From the NCBI GenBank assembly GCA_040751985.1, contig JBFMFU010000017.1, positions 1 through 64,000 on the forward strand: 64,000 nt of DNA. Reading direction: 5' to 3'. Under the pieces are notes generated by a model, which saw only the letters and a program-made list of their open reading frames with translations, searched no databases and was not told the DNA's origin. Positions 8,139-16,272 of this stretch are shown piece after piece. The translations under genes and the position numbers were made by a program. Numbering within the stretch: the stretch's first letter is position 1; the number at the start of each line of letters is the position of its first letter. The DNA is from Desulfoferula sp040751985. Lineage in GTDB: Bacteria; Desulfobacterota; Desulfarculia; Desulfarculales; Desulfarculaceae.

Positions 8139-9094
8139 GCCGCACCGCCGTCTACGTGATCTACGGACTGCTGGCCCTGGCCCTGCTGGCCCTGGGCCTG
8201 TGGGCGGGCCGCTTCGTGCTCTACCTGACCATGCGGGTGATGCTGCTGGCCATCCTGGCCCTGGGCTACAACCTGCTCTTGGGGCGCACCGGCCTACTCT
8301 CCTTCGGCCACGGCGCCCTGTACGCGGCCGGGGCCTACGGCCTGGGGCTGTTCAACCTGCACGTGAGCAGCGACCCGCTGCTGGGCCTGCTGGCCGGGGT
8401 GCTGTTCGCCAGCCTCATCTCGCTGATCATCGGCTTCTTCTGCGTGCGCCAGACCGAGATCTACTTCGCCATGCTCACCCTGGCCTTCGGCATGATGTTC
8501 TTCAGCCTGATCTGGAACCTGCGCGAGATCACCGGCGGCGACGACGGCCTGATCGGCATCAGCCGGGCGCCCCTGTTGGGCCTGCCCATCGGCCGGGACT
8601 ACCAGTTCTACTACCTGGTGCTGGCCTGCTTCTGCCTGTCGGTGTGGGTGATCCACCGCATCCGGGGCTCGGCCTTCGGCCTGGTGCTGGCCGGCATCCG
8701 CGAAAACCACCAGCGCACCTCCTTCGCCGGCATCCCGGTGAAGAACTACCGCCTGGCCGCCTTCGTCATCTCCGGGGCCTTCGCGGGCCTGGCCGGCTCG
8801 TTGGCCACCCTCTTGGAGAGCAACGCCAACCCCTTCGCCGCCCACTGGAGCCACTCGGCCGAGCCGGTGCTGGTCAGCCTGATGGGCGGGCTGCAGACCT
8901 TCAGCGGGCCCCTGGTGGGCTCGGTGATCTTCATCGTGCTGCGCGAGATCATCCAGCGCTTCACCGAGAACTGGATGCTGTGGTTCGGGCTGATCCTGCT
9001 GGCCATTATCATGGGCCTGCGCGGCGGCGTGATGGGTGGGCTGGAGAAGCGCCTGGCCCGGGGCCGGGCCGCCGGCCAGGGAGGGGCGTCATGA
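8135..9094 (+). CDS. livM: Branched-chain amino acid-type ABC transporter permease LivM
   Basis: Protein of 319 residues with multiple membrane helices. Typical LivM motifs are ALGYNLLLGRTGLLSFGHGA, the central GGDDGLIGI, and GIRENHQRTSFAGI, the cytoplasmic coupling loop that contacts the ATPases. It overlaps livH and livG by 4 bp at each end, so the permease and ATPase genes are translationally coupled. Confidence 0.92.
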   Translation: MSRTAVYVIYGLLALALLALGLWAGRFVLYLTMRVMLLAILALGYNLLLGRTGLLSFGHGALYAAGAYGLGLFNLHVSSDPLLGLLAGVLFASLISLIIGFFCVRQTEIYFAMLTLAFGMMFFSLIWNLREITGGDDGLIGISRAPLLGLPIGRDYQFYYLVLACFCLSVWVIHRIRGSAFGLVLAGIRENHQRTSFAGIPVKNYRLAAFVISGAFAGLAGSLATLLESNANPFAAHWSHSAEPVLVSLMGGLQTFSGPLVGSVIFIVLREIIQRFTENWMLWFGLILLAIIMGLRGGVMGGLEKRLARGRAAGQGGAS

Positions 9095-9849
9095 ATGAGC
9101 CCCTGCTGCGCGTGGAGGGCCTGTACAAGGCCTTCGGCAAGGTGGTGACGGCCAACGGCCTGAGCTTTCAGCTCAACGCCGGCGAGTTCACGGCCATCAT
9201 CGGGCCCAACGGCGCCGGCAAGTCCACCCTGATCAACGTGCTCTCCGGGTCGCTCGCCGCCGACAGCGGCCGCATATTCTTTGAGGGCCAGGACATCACG
9301 GGCCTGCCCATCCACAAGCGGGTGCAGCGCGGGCTGTGCCGCTCCTTCCAGGTGGTCAACGTCTTCCCGCACCTGACGGTGTTCGAGAACGTGGAGATAC
9401 CCACCCTGGCCGTGGCGCGGCGGGCCCACCACTTCTTCCGGCCGGTGGGCCGCGAGTCCCAGGTGGCGGACCTGGTGCGGGCGGCCCTGGAGCGGGTGGG
9501 CCTGGGGGCCCGTGCCCAGACCCCGGCCTCGGCCCTGTCCCACGGCGACCAGCGCCTGCTGGAGGTGGGCATCGCCCTGGCCGCCCGGCCCAAGCTATTG
9601 TTCTTGGACGAGCCCACCGCGGGCATGAACCCGGTGGAGCGGGTGAGCATCCTGGAGAACATCCGCCGCCTGGCGGTCAAGGGCGAGACCAGCTTCGTCA
9701 TCGTGGAGCACGACATGGACGTGGTATTCTCCCTGGCGGACCGGGTGATGGTGCTGCACCGGGGCGATCTGATCTGCGACGGCCACCCGGACCACGTCAA
9801 GGGCGACGCCCAGGTCCGGGAGTGCTACCTTGGCGAGGAGGTGCTCTGA
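9091..9849 (+). CDS. livG: Branched-chain amino acid-type ABC transporter ATP-binding protein LivG
   Basis: Protein of 252 residues. Walker A is GPNGAGKSTLIN, the ABC signature region is ALSHGDQRLLEVG, and Walker B is LLFLDEPTAGMNP. ATG 9091 overlaps the livM stop as ATGA. The signature reads SHGDQ, the LivG-type variant of LSGGQ. Cytoplasmic ATPase half of the transporter. Confidence 0.92.
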   Translation: MNEPLLRVEGLYKAFGKVVTANGLSFQLNAGEFTAIIGPNGAGKSTLINVLSGSLAADSGRIFFEGQDITGLPIHKRVQRGLCRSFQVVNVFPHLTVFENVEIPTLAVARRAHHFFRPVGRESQVADLVRAALERVGLGARAQTPASALSHGDQRLLEVGIALAARPKLLFLDEPTAGMNPVERVSILENIRRLAVKGETSFVIVEHDMDVVFSLADRVMVLHRGDLICDGHPDHVKGDAQVRECYLGEEVL

Positions 9850-10550
9850 TGCTCCTGGAGCTGAACCAGGTCAACACCTTCTACGGCACCTCCCACGTGC
9901 TGCAAGACGTGTCCCTCACCGTGGAGGGGGCCGAAGTGGTGGCCCTCTTGGGCCGCAACGGCGTGGGCAAGACCACCACCCTGCGCTCCATCATGGGCCT
10001 GACCCCGCCGGCCAGCGGCTCCATCCGCTTCCACGAGGAGGATATCGGCGGCCTGCCCCCCTACGCCAAGGCCAAGCTGGGCCTGGCCTACATGCCCGAC
10101 GACCTGCGCATCTTCCCGGACCTGAGCTGCGAGGAGAACCTGGAGATCGCGGCCCGGCTGGCCCGGCGCCAGGGCTACTGGGACAAGAAGCGGGTCATGG
10201 AGCTGTTCCCGGTGCTGGAAGAGCGGCGGCGGCAGAAGGGCCTGAACATGTCCGGCGGCGAGAAGAAGATGCTCTCTCTGGGCCGAGCCCTGATGTCCAA
10301 CCCCTCCCTGGTGCTCTTGGACGAGCCCAGCGAGGGCCTGGCGCCCTTGATCGTGCGGGCCCTGGCCGAGGCCATCAACACCATCCGCGAGCACGGGGTG
10401 ACGATCCTGTTGGCCGACCAGAACCTCAAGTTCTGCCGCAAGGTCTGCGACCGGGGCTATATCATCGAGAAGGGGCGCATCATGCACGCCGGCGGCATGG
10501 AGGAGATCTGGGCCGACGAGGCGGTGGTAAAGAAATATCTGGCTTTGTAG
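9849..10550 (+). CDS. livF: Branched-chain amino acid-type ABC transporter ATP-binding protein LivF
   Basis: Protein of 233 residues. Walker A is GRNGVGKTTTLRS, the signature MSGGEKKMLSLGRAL, and Walker B LVLLDEPSEGLAP. The ATG at 9849 shares its first base with the livG stop (TGATG). Second ATPase of the importer. Confidence 0.92.
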   Translation: MLLELNQVNTFYGTSHVLQDVSLTVEGAEVVALLGRNGVGKTTTLRSIMGLTPPASGSIRFHEEDIGGLPPYAKAKLGLAYMPDDLRIFPDLSCEENLEIAARLARRQGYWDKKRVMELFPVLEERRRQKGLNMSGGEKKMLSLGRALMSNPSLVLLDEPSEGLAPLIVRALAEAINTIREHGVTILLADQNLKFCRKVCDRGYIIEKGRIMHAGGMEEIWADEAVVKKYLAL

Positions 10551-10638
10551 GCTCGGCGGGGCCGGGCCGGTCGCACGGGTGGGGGGCGACAGACAAGGCC
10601 AGCCGGCCTGCCCGGCCGCGGCGCCCGCGGCCCTGGCC

Positions 10639-10689
10639 GGGCGAGGCAGGGGCGGGAGGCGCGGCGCGCCTTCTACGCCTGCCTCGCCC
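10639..10689 (+). promoter_or_regulatory. Hairpin between livF and the SDR gene
   Basis: Perfect 12-bp arms, GGGCGAGGCAGG at 10639-10650 and its complement at 10678-10689, enclose 27 bases. No T-run follows, so it is not a clear terminator. It may tune expression between the transporter genes and the catabolic genes, or protect the mRNA. Confidence 0.4.
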
Positions 10690-10734
10690 CTGCCCTGCCC
10701 GCAGCCGAGAGCGCGCAACCGTAAGGACGATAGC

Positions 10735-11499
10735 ATGAGCCTGAAGCTATTCGATCTCAGCGGCAAGACCGCCCTGGTCACCGGCGCCACCCGGGGCCTG
10801 GGCGAGGTGGCGGCCAAGGCCCTGGCCAAGGCCGGGGCCGACGTGGCGGTCTGCGGCCGCAGCCGGCCGGACCTGGAGCGGGTGACGGCGGACATCCGGG
10901 CCCTGGGCCGCCAGTCCCGCGGATATGAGCTGGACGTGCTCTCCAAGGCCAAGGTGGCGGCCGGCGTGGAGCGCATCCTGGCCGACTTCGGCGGCGTGGA
11001 CATCCTGTTCAACAACGCCGGGGTGAACCACCGGGTGCCGGTCTTGGAGTTCCCGGAAGAGGAGTGGGACCGGGTCATCGCCACCAACCTCAAGGGCTAC
11101 TTCCTGGTGGCCCAGGCGGTGGTGCCCCAGATGATAGAGCGGGGCTACGGCAAGGTGATCAACATGAGCTCCATCCTGGGCACCGTGGCCCTGCCCAACC
11201 AACTGGCCTACGCCAGCGCCAAGGGCGGGGTGGACCAGATGACCAAGGTCATGGCCATCGAGTGGGCCCAAAAGGGGGTGCGGGTCAACGCCATCGGCCC
11301 CACGTACTTTGAGACCGAGTTGGTGGCCCAGCTCAGAAACGACCCGGAGCGCTTCAACTTCATCAACGAGCGCACGCCCATGGGCCGCTGGGGCTACCCC
11401 CCGGAGCTGGAGGGCATCGTCATCTTCCTGGCCGCCCCGGCCAGCGACTTCATCACCGGCCAGACCATCTACATAGACGGCGGCTGGACCGCCTGGTAG
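10735..11499 (+). CDS. SDR-family oxidoreductase
   Basis: Protein of 254 residues, a classical short-chain dehydrogenase. The nucleotide-binding motif is TGATRGLGE (TGxxxGxG), NNAG follows at about residue 88, and the catalytic Ser is in NMSSILG with Tyr and Lys in YASAKGG. The C-terminus FITGQTIYIDGGWTAW is typical of the FabG/gluconate-dehydrogenase group. In this context it probably oxidises or reduces a hydroxyacyl-CoA or hydroxy acid; the substrate is unknown. It is separated from livF by 184 bp and followed after 9 bp by the CoA ligase. Confidence 0.88.
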   Translation: MSLKLFDLSGKTALVTGATRGLGEVAAKALAKAGADVAVCGRSRPDLERVTADIRALGRQSRGYELDVLSKAKVAAGVERILADFGGVDILFNNAGVNHRVPVLEFPEEEWDRVIATNLKGYFLVAQAVVPQMIERGYGKVINMSSILGTVALPNQLAYASAKGGVDQMTKVMAIEWAQKGVRVNAIGPTYFETELVAQLRNDPERFNFINERTPMGRWGYPPELEGIVIFLAAPASDFITGQTIYIDGGWTAW

Positions 11500-11508
11500 G
11501 AGCCTGCC

Positions 11509-13044
11509 ATGCTGGTGCATGAGATTCTGGCCTACACCGCCGGCCGCCTACCGGACAAAACGGCCCTCATCGAGGGCGAGGAGTCCCTGACCTACGCCCA
11601 GACCCTGGCCCGGTCCCAGGCCCTGGCCGCGGCCCTACAAGAGCGCGGCATCGGTCCCGGCGACCGGGTGGCGCTCTTGTTCCCTAACTGCATCGAGTTC
11701 TGCCTGGCCTACTTCGCGGTGTTGATGCTGGGGGCGGTGGTGGTGCCCCTCAACAACCGCCTAGCGCCCAAGGAGTACACCTACATCGTCAACGACTGCG
11801 GGGCCGAGACCCTGCTCCTGGGCTACCAGTACTGGGAGGCCTACGAGGCCTTTGCCAATGGCCTGCAGCGGCCCCTGCGCCTGATCTACGCCGGCGACGA
11901 GGCCAGACCCGGCGCCGAGGACTTCGCGGCCCTGAGCGCGCCCGGCCCCCGGCCCTCGGCCGCGCCGGCCCCCACGCTGGACGACCCGGCCTGCATCATG
12001 TACACCAGCGGCACCACCGGCCTGCCCAAGGGCGCGGTGATGAGCCACCGCAACATCTTCGCCAACGCGCGCAACTGCGGGGCCCACCTGGGCTACAAGG
12101 AGAGCGACGTCACCCTGATCGTGGTGCCTCTGTTCCACGTCACCGGCCTGAACTCGCAGCTAGTGGCCTTCTGCTACACCGGCGGCACCTGCGCCATCAT
12201 GCGGGCCTACAACACCGCCGAGATGATCCGCCAGATGGAGCGCTACCGGGTCACGGTGACCTTCAAGGTGCCCACCATGTACACCCTGCTGTTGGTCAAC
12301 CAGGCCTTGAGCGAGTGCGACCTGAGTGAGCTGCGCCTGGCGGCCTACGGCGGGGCGCCCATGGACCCGGAGACCATCGTTTCCTTGCAGAAGCGCCTGG
12401 GCGTGGACCTGTGCAACGCCTACGGCCTCACCGAGACCTCCAGCCTGGCCACGGTGCTGCCGGCCTGCGACGCGGTGCGCAAGGCCGGGGCCGTGGGCCT
12501 GGCCGTGAGCGGGGTGCAGCTCCGGGTGGTGGACGATGCGGGAGGCGGCCTGGGGCCGGACCAGATCGGCGAGCTGTGGATCAAGGGCCCCAACGTGGTG
12601 GGCTCCTACTGGAACAAGCCCGAGGCCACGGCCCAGAACCTGGCCGGCGGCTGGCTGCGCACCGGCGACTACGCGCGCATCGACGACGAGGGCTTCGTCT
12701 ACATCGCCGACCGCAAGAAGGACATGATCAACCGGGGCGGCGAGAACATCTACAGCATCGAGGTGGAGGCGGCCATCGTCTCCCACCCCGGCGCCCTGGA
12801 GGCGGCGGTGGTGCCGCGGCCCCACAGCATCTTCGGCGAGGTGGTGCACGCCTTCGTGGTGCCCGCGCCGGGGGTGCAGGTCACCGAAGAAGAGATCATC
12901 GCCCACTGCCAGGGGCTCATCGCCGACTTCAAGATTCCGGCCTCGGTGAGCTTCGTCAGCGAGCTGCCGCGCAACCCCGGCGGCAAGGTGCTCAAGACGA
13001 GGCTGCGCCAGATGGTGCCCGCCGGGGACCCGCCGCGGAGGTAG
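11509..13044 (+). CDS. Acyl-CoA synthetase (AMP-forming)
   Basis: Protein of 511 residues of the adenylate-forming ANL superfamily. Visible motifs: the P-loop CIMYTSGTTGLPKGA, YGLTETSS, the hinge GWLRTGDYARIDDEGF, then KKDMINRGGENIYSIEVE and, near the C-terminus, GGKVLKT with the catalytic Lys. It activates a carboxylic acid to its CoA thioester at the expense of ATP. Its position after the importer and before the dehydratase fits the first step of catabolism of the imported acid (inference). Confidence 0.88.
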   Translation: MLVHEILAYTAGRLPDKTALIEGEESLTYAQTLARSQALAAALQERGIGPGDRVALLFPNCIEFCLAYFAVLMLGAVVVPLNNRLAPKEYTYIVNDCGAETLLLGYQYWEAYEAFANGLQRPLRLIYAGDEARPGAEDFAALSAPGPRPSAAPAPTLDDPACIMYTSGTTGLPKGAVMSHRNIFANARNCGAHLGYKESDVTLIVVPLFHVTGLNSQLVAFCYTGGTCAIMRAYNTAEMIRQMERYRVTVTFKVPTMYTLLLVNQALSECDLSELRLAAYGGAPMDPETIVSLQKRLGVDLCNAYGLTETSSLATVLPACDAVRKAGAVGLAVSGVQLRVVDDAGGGLGPDQIGELWIKGPNVVGSYWNKPEATAQNLAGGWLRTGDYARIDDEGFVYIADRKKDMINRGGENIYSIEVEAAIVSHPGALEAAVVPRPHSIFGEVVHAFVVPAPGVQVTEEEIIAHCQGLIADFKIPASVSFVSELPRNPGGKVLKTRLRQMVPAGDPPRR

Positions 13045-13048
13045 GGGC

Positions 13049-13804
13049 GTGGCCGAGCCGAGCCAGGGCCTGCGGGTCACCTTTCTGGGCAGCGGCGACG
13101 CCTTCGGCCACGGCGGCAGGCTGCAGGCCTGCGTCCTGCTGGAGGCCGGCGGCCGGGCCTATCTGCTGGACTGCGGGGCCAGCGCCCTGGTGTCCCTGCA
13201 GCGCTTCGGGGTGGACCCGGCCAGCATCGAGGGCATCATCGTCTCCCACCTGCACGGCGACCACTGCGGCGGCCTGCCCTTTTTCATCCTGGAGGCGCAG
13301 CTTTTCAGCAAGCGCGAACGGCCGCTACTCTTGGCCGGGCCGCCGGGACTGGCCGCGCACCTGCCCCTGGCCATGGAGGCGGCCTTTCAAGGCTCCAGCG
13401 CCGCCCGGCGCAGGTTCGCGGTGGAGGTGCAGGAGCTGACGCCGGGCGCGGCCCAGGACTGGGCCGGGATCAAGGTGACGCCCTTTGCCGCCAGCCACCC
13501 GCCGGGCGAGGTGCGCCTGATGCTGCGCCTGGAGCTGGGCGGCCGGGTGCTGGCCTACACCGGCGACACCGGCTGGGAGGACGGCCTGATCCCCTTGGCC
13601 CAGGGCGCGGACCTACTCATCGCCGAGGCCTACTTCTACGACAAGGTGGTCAAGGAGCACCTGAGCTACCGGGAGTTGCGCGGCCGCCTGGGCCAGCTGG
13701 GGGCCAAGCGAGTGATGGTCACCCACATGGGCCCGGACATGCTGGCCCGCCTGGGGCAGATAGACCTGGAGGCGGCCGCCGACGGGCTGCGCCTGGAGCT
13801 GTAG
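13049..13804 (+). CDS. Metallo-beta-lactamase-fold hydrolase, RNase Z-like
   Basis: Protein of 251 residues starting at GTG 13049, after AGGTAGGGGC. The metal motif SHLHGDHCGG supplies HxHxDH; further ligands are likely in AYTGDTGW and VTHMGPDM. The overall shape resembles RNase Z/arylsulfatase-like members. In this operon a thioesterase or lactone/ester hydrolase role is more plausible than tRNA processing, but that is inference. It lies 4 bp after the ligase stop. Confidence 0.75.
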   Translation: MAEPSQGLRVTFLGSGDAFGHGGRLQACVLLEAGGRAYLLDCGASALVSLQRFGVDPASIEGIIVSHLHGDHCGGLPFFILEAQLFSKRERPLLLAGPPGLAAHLPLAMEAAFQGSSAARRRFAVEVQELTPGAAQDWAGIKVTPFAASHPPGEVRLMLRLELGGRVLAYTGDTGWEDGLIPLAQGADLLIAEAYFYDKVVKEHLSYRELRGRLGQLGAKRVMVTHMGPDMLARLGQIDLEAAADGLRLEL

Positions 13805-13806
13805 GC

Positions 13807-14100
13807 GTGGGCCGGCGGCCGGCTCTGCGGGTGGCGCTGAAGTACTGCGGCGGCTGCGACCCGGCCTACGACCGGGTGGAGTACTTCCAGGCCATCGCAA
13901 GGGCCGCCGGCGGGCGCATCGCCTGGACCACCCTGGAGGCGGGCCAGCACCAGGCGGCCCTGGTGATCTGCGGCTGCGCCCGCGCCTGCCTGGCCGAGGA
14001 GTTGCCCCTGGGCCCCGAGGCGTTATGGTTAAAGGACGACCAACTGCCGCCGGCCGAGGTGGTGGCCCGACTCTTAAAAAAGGGAAAGCAAAATGGATAG
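13807..14100 (+). CDS. Small Cys-rich protein of unknown function overlapping the dehydratase gene
   Basis: Protein of 97 residues from GTG 13807. It has two Cys groups, KYCGGCDP near the start and ICGCARAC in the middle, which could bind a metal or Fe-S cluster, and a basic C-terminus. It begins 2 bp after the hydrolase stop and overlaps the AbfD-like gene by 8 bp, so it is translated with it. I do not recognise the family. A helper for the [4Fe-4S]/FAD dehydratase, for example in cluster insertion or electron supply, is a guess from the overlap. Confidence 0.65.
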   Translation: MGRRPALRVALKYCGGCDPAYDRVEYFQAIARAAGGRIAWTTLEAGQHQAALVICGCARACLAEELPLGPEALWLKDDQLPPAEVVARLLKKGKQNG

Positions 14101-15538
14101 GATCGTCACCAAAGAGGACTATATCCAGAGCCTCAAGGACCAGAAGCACCTGGTGTACTACGCCGGGGAAAAGGTGGAGGACGTGACTGCCCACCCGGCC
14201 TTTCAACCCCACATCAACTGCGCGGCCATGACCTACGAGATGGCGCTCAGGCCCGAGTTCGAGGACCTGGCCACGGCCACCAGCCACCTCACCGGCCAGA
14301 AGATAAACCGCTTCACGCACATCCACCAGTCGGTGGAGGACCTGATCAAGAAGGTGCAGCTCCTCAGGGCCATCGCCCACGAGACCGGCTCCTGCTTCCA
14401 GCGCTGCGTGGGCTGGGACGCGCTCAACGCCACCTACATGACCACCTACGAGATCGACCAGAAGCACAGCACCGACTACCACCAGCGCTTTGTCGACTAC
14501 CTCAAGTACATCCAGGCCAGCAACAAGATGGTGGTGGGCGGCATGACCGACACCAAGGGCGACCGCAGCCTGCCCCCCGGCCAGCAGCCGGACCCGGACG
14601 TGTTCACCCACGTAAAGGAGCGCCGGGCGGACGGCATCGTGATCCGGGGCAACAAGGCCCACCAGACCGGCGGCGTGAACAGCCACGAGATACTCATCAT
14701 GCCCACCCAGGCCATGCGCCCGGAGGACAAGGACTTCTCCCTGGTCTGCGCGGTGCCTCTCAGCGCCCCCGGCGTGGTGCAGATCTTCGGCCGCCAGACC
14801 AACGACGAGCGCCGCCTGAGCAGCGAGATAGACATCGGCAACCCCCGCTTCGGCCTGGTAGGCGGCGAGAGCCTGATCATCTTCGAGGACGTGTTCGTGC
14901 CCAACGAGCGGGTGTTCATGTGCGGCGAGACCGAGTTCAGCGGCATCCTGGTGGAGCGCTTCGCCACCCTGCACCGCCAGAACTACGGCGGCTGCAAGGG
15001 CGGGGTCAGCGACGTGATCGTGGGGGCCTGCGCCCTGGCCGCCGAGATGCAGGGCACCGCCGGGGCCGGCCACATCAAGGAGAAGCTGGCCGAGATGATG
15101 CACCTGACCGAGACGTTGTACTCGGGCTCCATCTCCTGCTCGGCCATGGGGGCCAAGACCGCCAGCGGGGCCTTTTACCCGGACCCGCTCTTGGCCAACT
15201 GCACCAAACACAACGTCACCCGCCACGTGTACGAGATCGCCCGCCTGGCCCACGACGTGGCCGGCGGCATCCTGGCCACCATGCCCTTCGAAAAGGACCT
15301 GCGCCACCCCCAGATCGGCAAGTACGTGGAGAAGTACCTGGCTGGGGTCCAGGGCGTGTCCACCGAGAACCGTATCCGCATCCTGCGGCTCATCGAGAAC
15401 ATGACTGGCGGCACGGCCCTGGTGGAGTCCATGCACGGCGCGGGCTCGCCCCAGACCCAGAAGGTGATGTACGGCCGCTACGGCAAGCTGGACATGAAAA
15501 AGAAGATGGCCAAGGCCCTGGCCGGCGTCCGGGACTAG
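14093..15538 (+). CDS. 4-hydroxybutyryl-CoA dehydratase/vinylacetyl-CoA isomerase-like radical enzyme
   Basis: Protein of 481 residues of the FAD-containing HpaB/AbfD family. The four [4Fe-4S] ligands known in Clostridium aminobutyricum AbfD (C99, C103, H292, C299) are all present with a constant +2 offset: C101 and C105 in SCFQRCVGW, and H294 and C301 in TLHRQNYGGCKGG. The motif MTDTKGDRS is also conserved. This separates it from the cluster-free 4-hydroxyphenylacetate monooxygenases. The known reaction is oxygen-sensitive radical dehydration of 4-hydroxybutyryl-CoA to crotonyl-CoA; the real substrate here could be a branched analogue. It is the last gene of the rightward run and abuts the convergent regulator with no gap. 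Confidence 0.86.
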   Translation: MDRIVTKEDYIQSLKDQKHLVYYAGEKVEDVTAHPAFQPHINCAAMTYEMALRPEFEDLATATSHLTGQKINRFTHIHQSVEDLIKKVQLLRAIAHETGSCFQRCVGWDALNATYMTTYEIDQKHSTDYHQRFVDYLKYIQASNKMVVGGMTDTKGDRSLPPGQQPDPDVFTHVKERRADGIVIRGNKAHQTGGVNSHEILIMPTQAMRPEDKDFSLVCAVPLSAPGVVQIFGRQTNDERRLSSEIDIGNPRFGLVGGESLIIFEDVFVPNERVFMCGETEFSGILVERFATLHRQNYGGCKGGVSDVIVGACALAAEMQGTAGAGHIKEKLAEMMHLTETLYSGSISCSAMGAKTASGAFYPDPLLANCTKHNVTRHVYEIARLAHDVAGGILATMPFEKDLRHPQIGKYVEKYLAGVQGVSTENRIRILRLIENMTGGTALVESMHGAGSPQTQKVMYGRYGKLDMKKKMAKALAGVRD

Positions 15539-16081
15539 CTACCAGCTCGGCGGGTGGTTGACCCAGAGCACCGTGCAGTCCTTGTCGCCGGGGTTGAAGA
15601 AGCGGTGCTCGTGGCGGGACTGGAAGTAGAAGCTGTCGCCCTCGCTGAGCTGGTAGGTCTTGTTCTCCACGGTCAACTCCAGGGCGCCTTCCAGGATCAG
15701 GCCGAACTCCTCGCCTGGGTGCTGGTAGTCGCCCTGGCTGCCGCCGCCGGGGGCCACGATGGCCAGGCGGGCGTCCATGGCCTTGTTGGGTATGGGCGGG
15801 GCCAGGATCTCGATGCGCAGGCGGGAGCGGCCGAAGGAGGCCCGTGGCCGGCGGTGGCGGCGCATGACCACCTCGCCGCCGTCGGGCTCCTGGAACAGCT
15901 CCACGATGGTGGTGCCCAGGCCCTCGGCGATGCGCTTGAGGCGGCTGACCGAGGGGTCCAGCTTGGCGTTCTCCACCATGGACAGGTACGAGGGCGCGCA
16001 GCCGATGCGGGAGGCCGCCTGCTTCAGGGACAGGCCCTGGGCCTTGCGCAGGTTGCGCAGCTTGTCCGCCAGTGGCTCCAT
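15539..16081 (-). CDS. XRE-family transcriptional regulator with C-terminal cupin domain
   Basis: Protein of 180 residues. Helix-turn-helix at about residues 8-60 (LSLKQAASRIGCAPSYLS) and a cupin barrel at about 110-178 (HPGEEFGLILEGALELTVE, later SRHEHRFFNPG). ATG 16081 follows AGGGAG; upstream in-frame codons run through the operator and are unlikely to be coding. The cupin probably senses a small ligand. A perfect palindrome 27 bp upstream suggests autoregulation, and the near-copy at 5663 suggests control of the liv-abfD and racemase operons. Confidence 0.88.
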   Translation of the reverse strand: MEPLADKLRNLRKAQGLSLKQAASRIGCAPSYLSMVENAKLDPSVSRLKRIAEGLGTTIVELFQEPDGGEVVMRRHRRPRASFGRSRLRIEILAPPIPNKAMDARLAIVAPGGGSQGDYQHPGEEFGLILEGALELTVENKTYQLSEGDSFYFQSRHEHRFFNPGDKDCTVLWVNHPPSW

Positions 16082-16108
16082 GTGCTCCCTCTGGGGGGCG
16101 GGCAGGGA

Positions 16109-16122
16109 TTCAGTATACTGAA
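16109..16122. promoter_or_regulatory. Perfect palindromic operator upstream of the XRE-cupin gene
   Basis: TTCAGTATACTGAA is a perfect 14-bp palindrome in an AT-rich patch 27 bp before the regulator start. It overlaps a TATACT/TATAGT -10-like region on the minus strand. It matches the site at 5663-5676 in 13 of 14 positions. It lies between the regulator and the divergent alpha/beta hydrolase gene, so it could also influence that gene. Confidence 0.65.
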
Positions 16123-16272
16123 CTATATTAACCCTCGCCCGGCGAGTCAAGAAAAACCGACTGCCGGCCGGGGCATGCCCGGCGGCCGCCAGCAAGCCGG
16201 CCGCGGCGGAGGCCAGGCCGGGGCGCTAGGGGATGCCCCGCGATAACTAACAGAATTTTCAGGAGAAAATCC

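Noticed and set aside
13049..13804. RNase Z (tRNA 3' processing) as the role of the MBL-fold gene
   Set aside because: The fold fits, but the gene lies inside a catabolic operon and an RNase Z-specific exosite arm was not recognised, so only a general hydrolase call is made.
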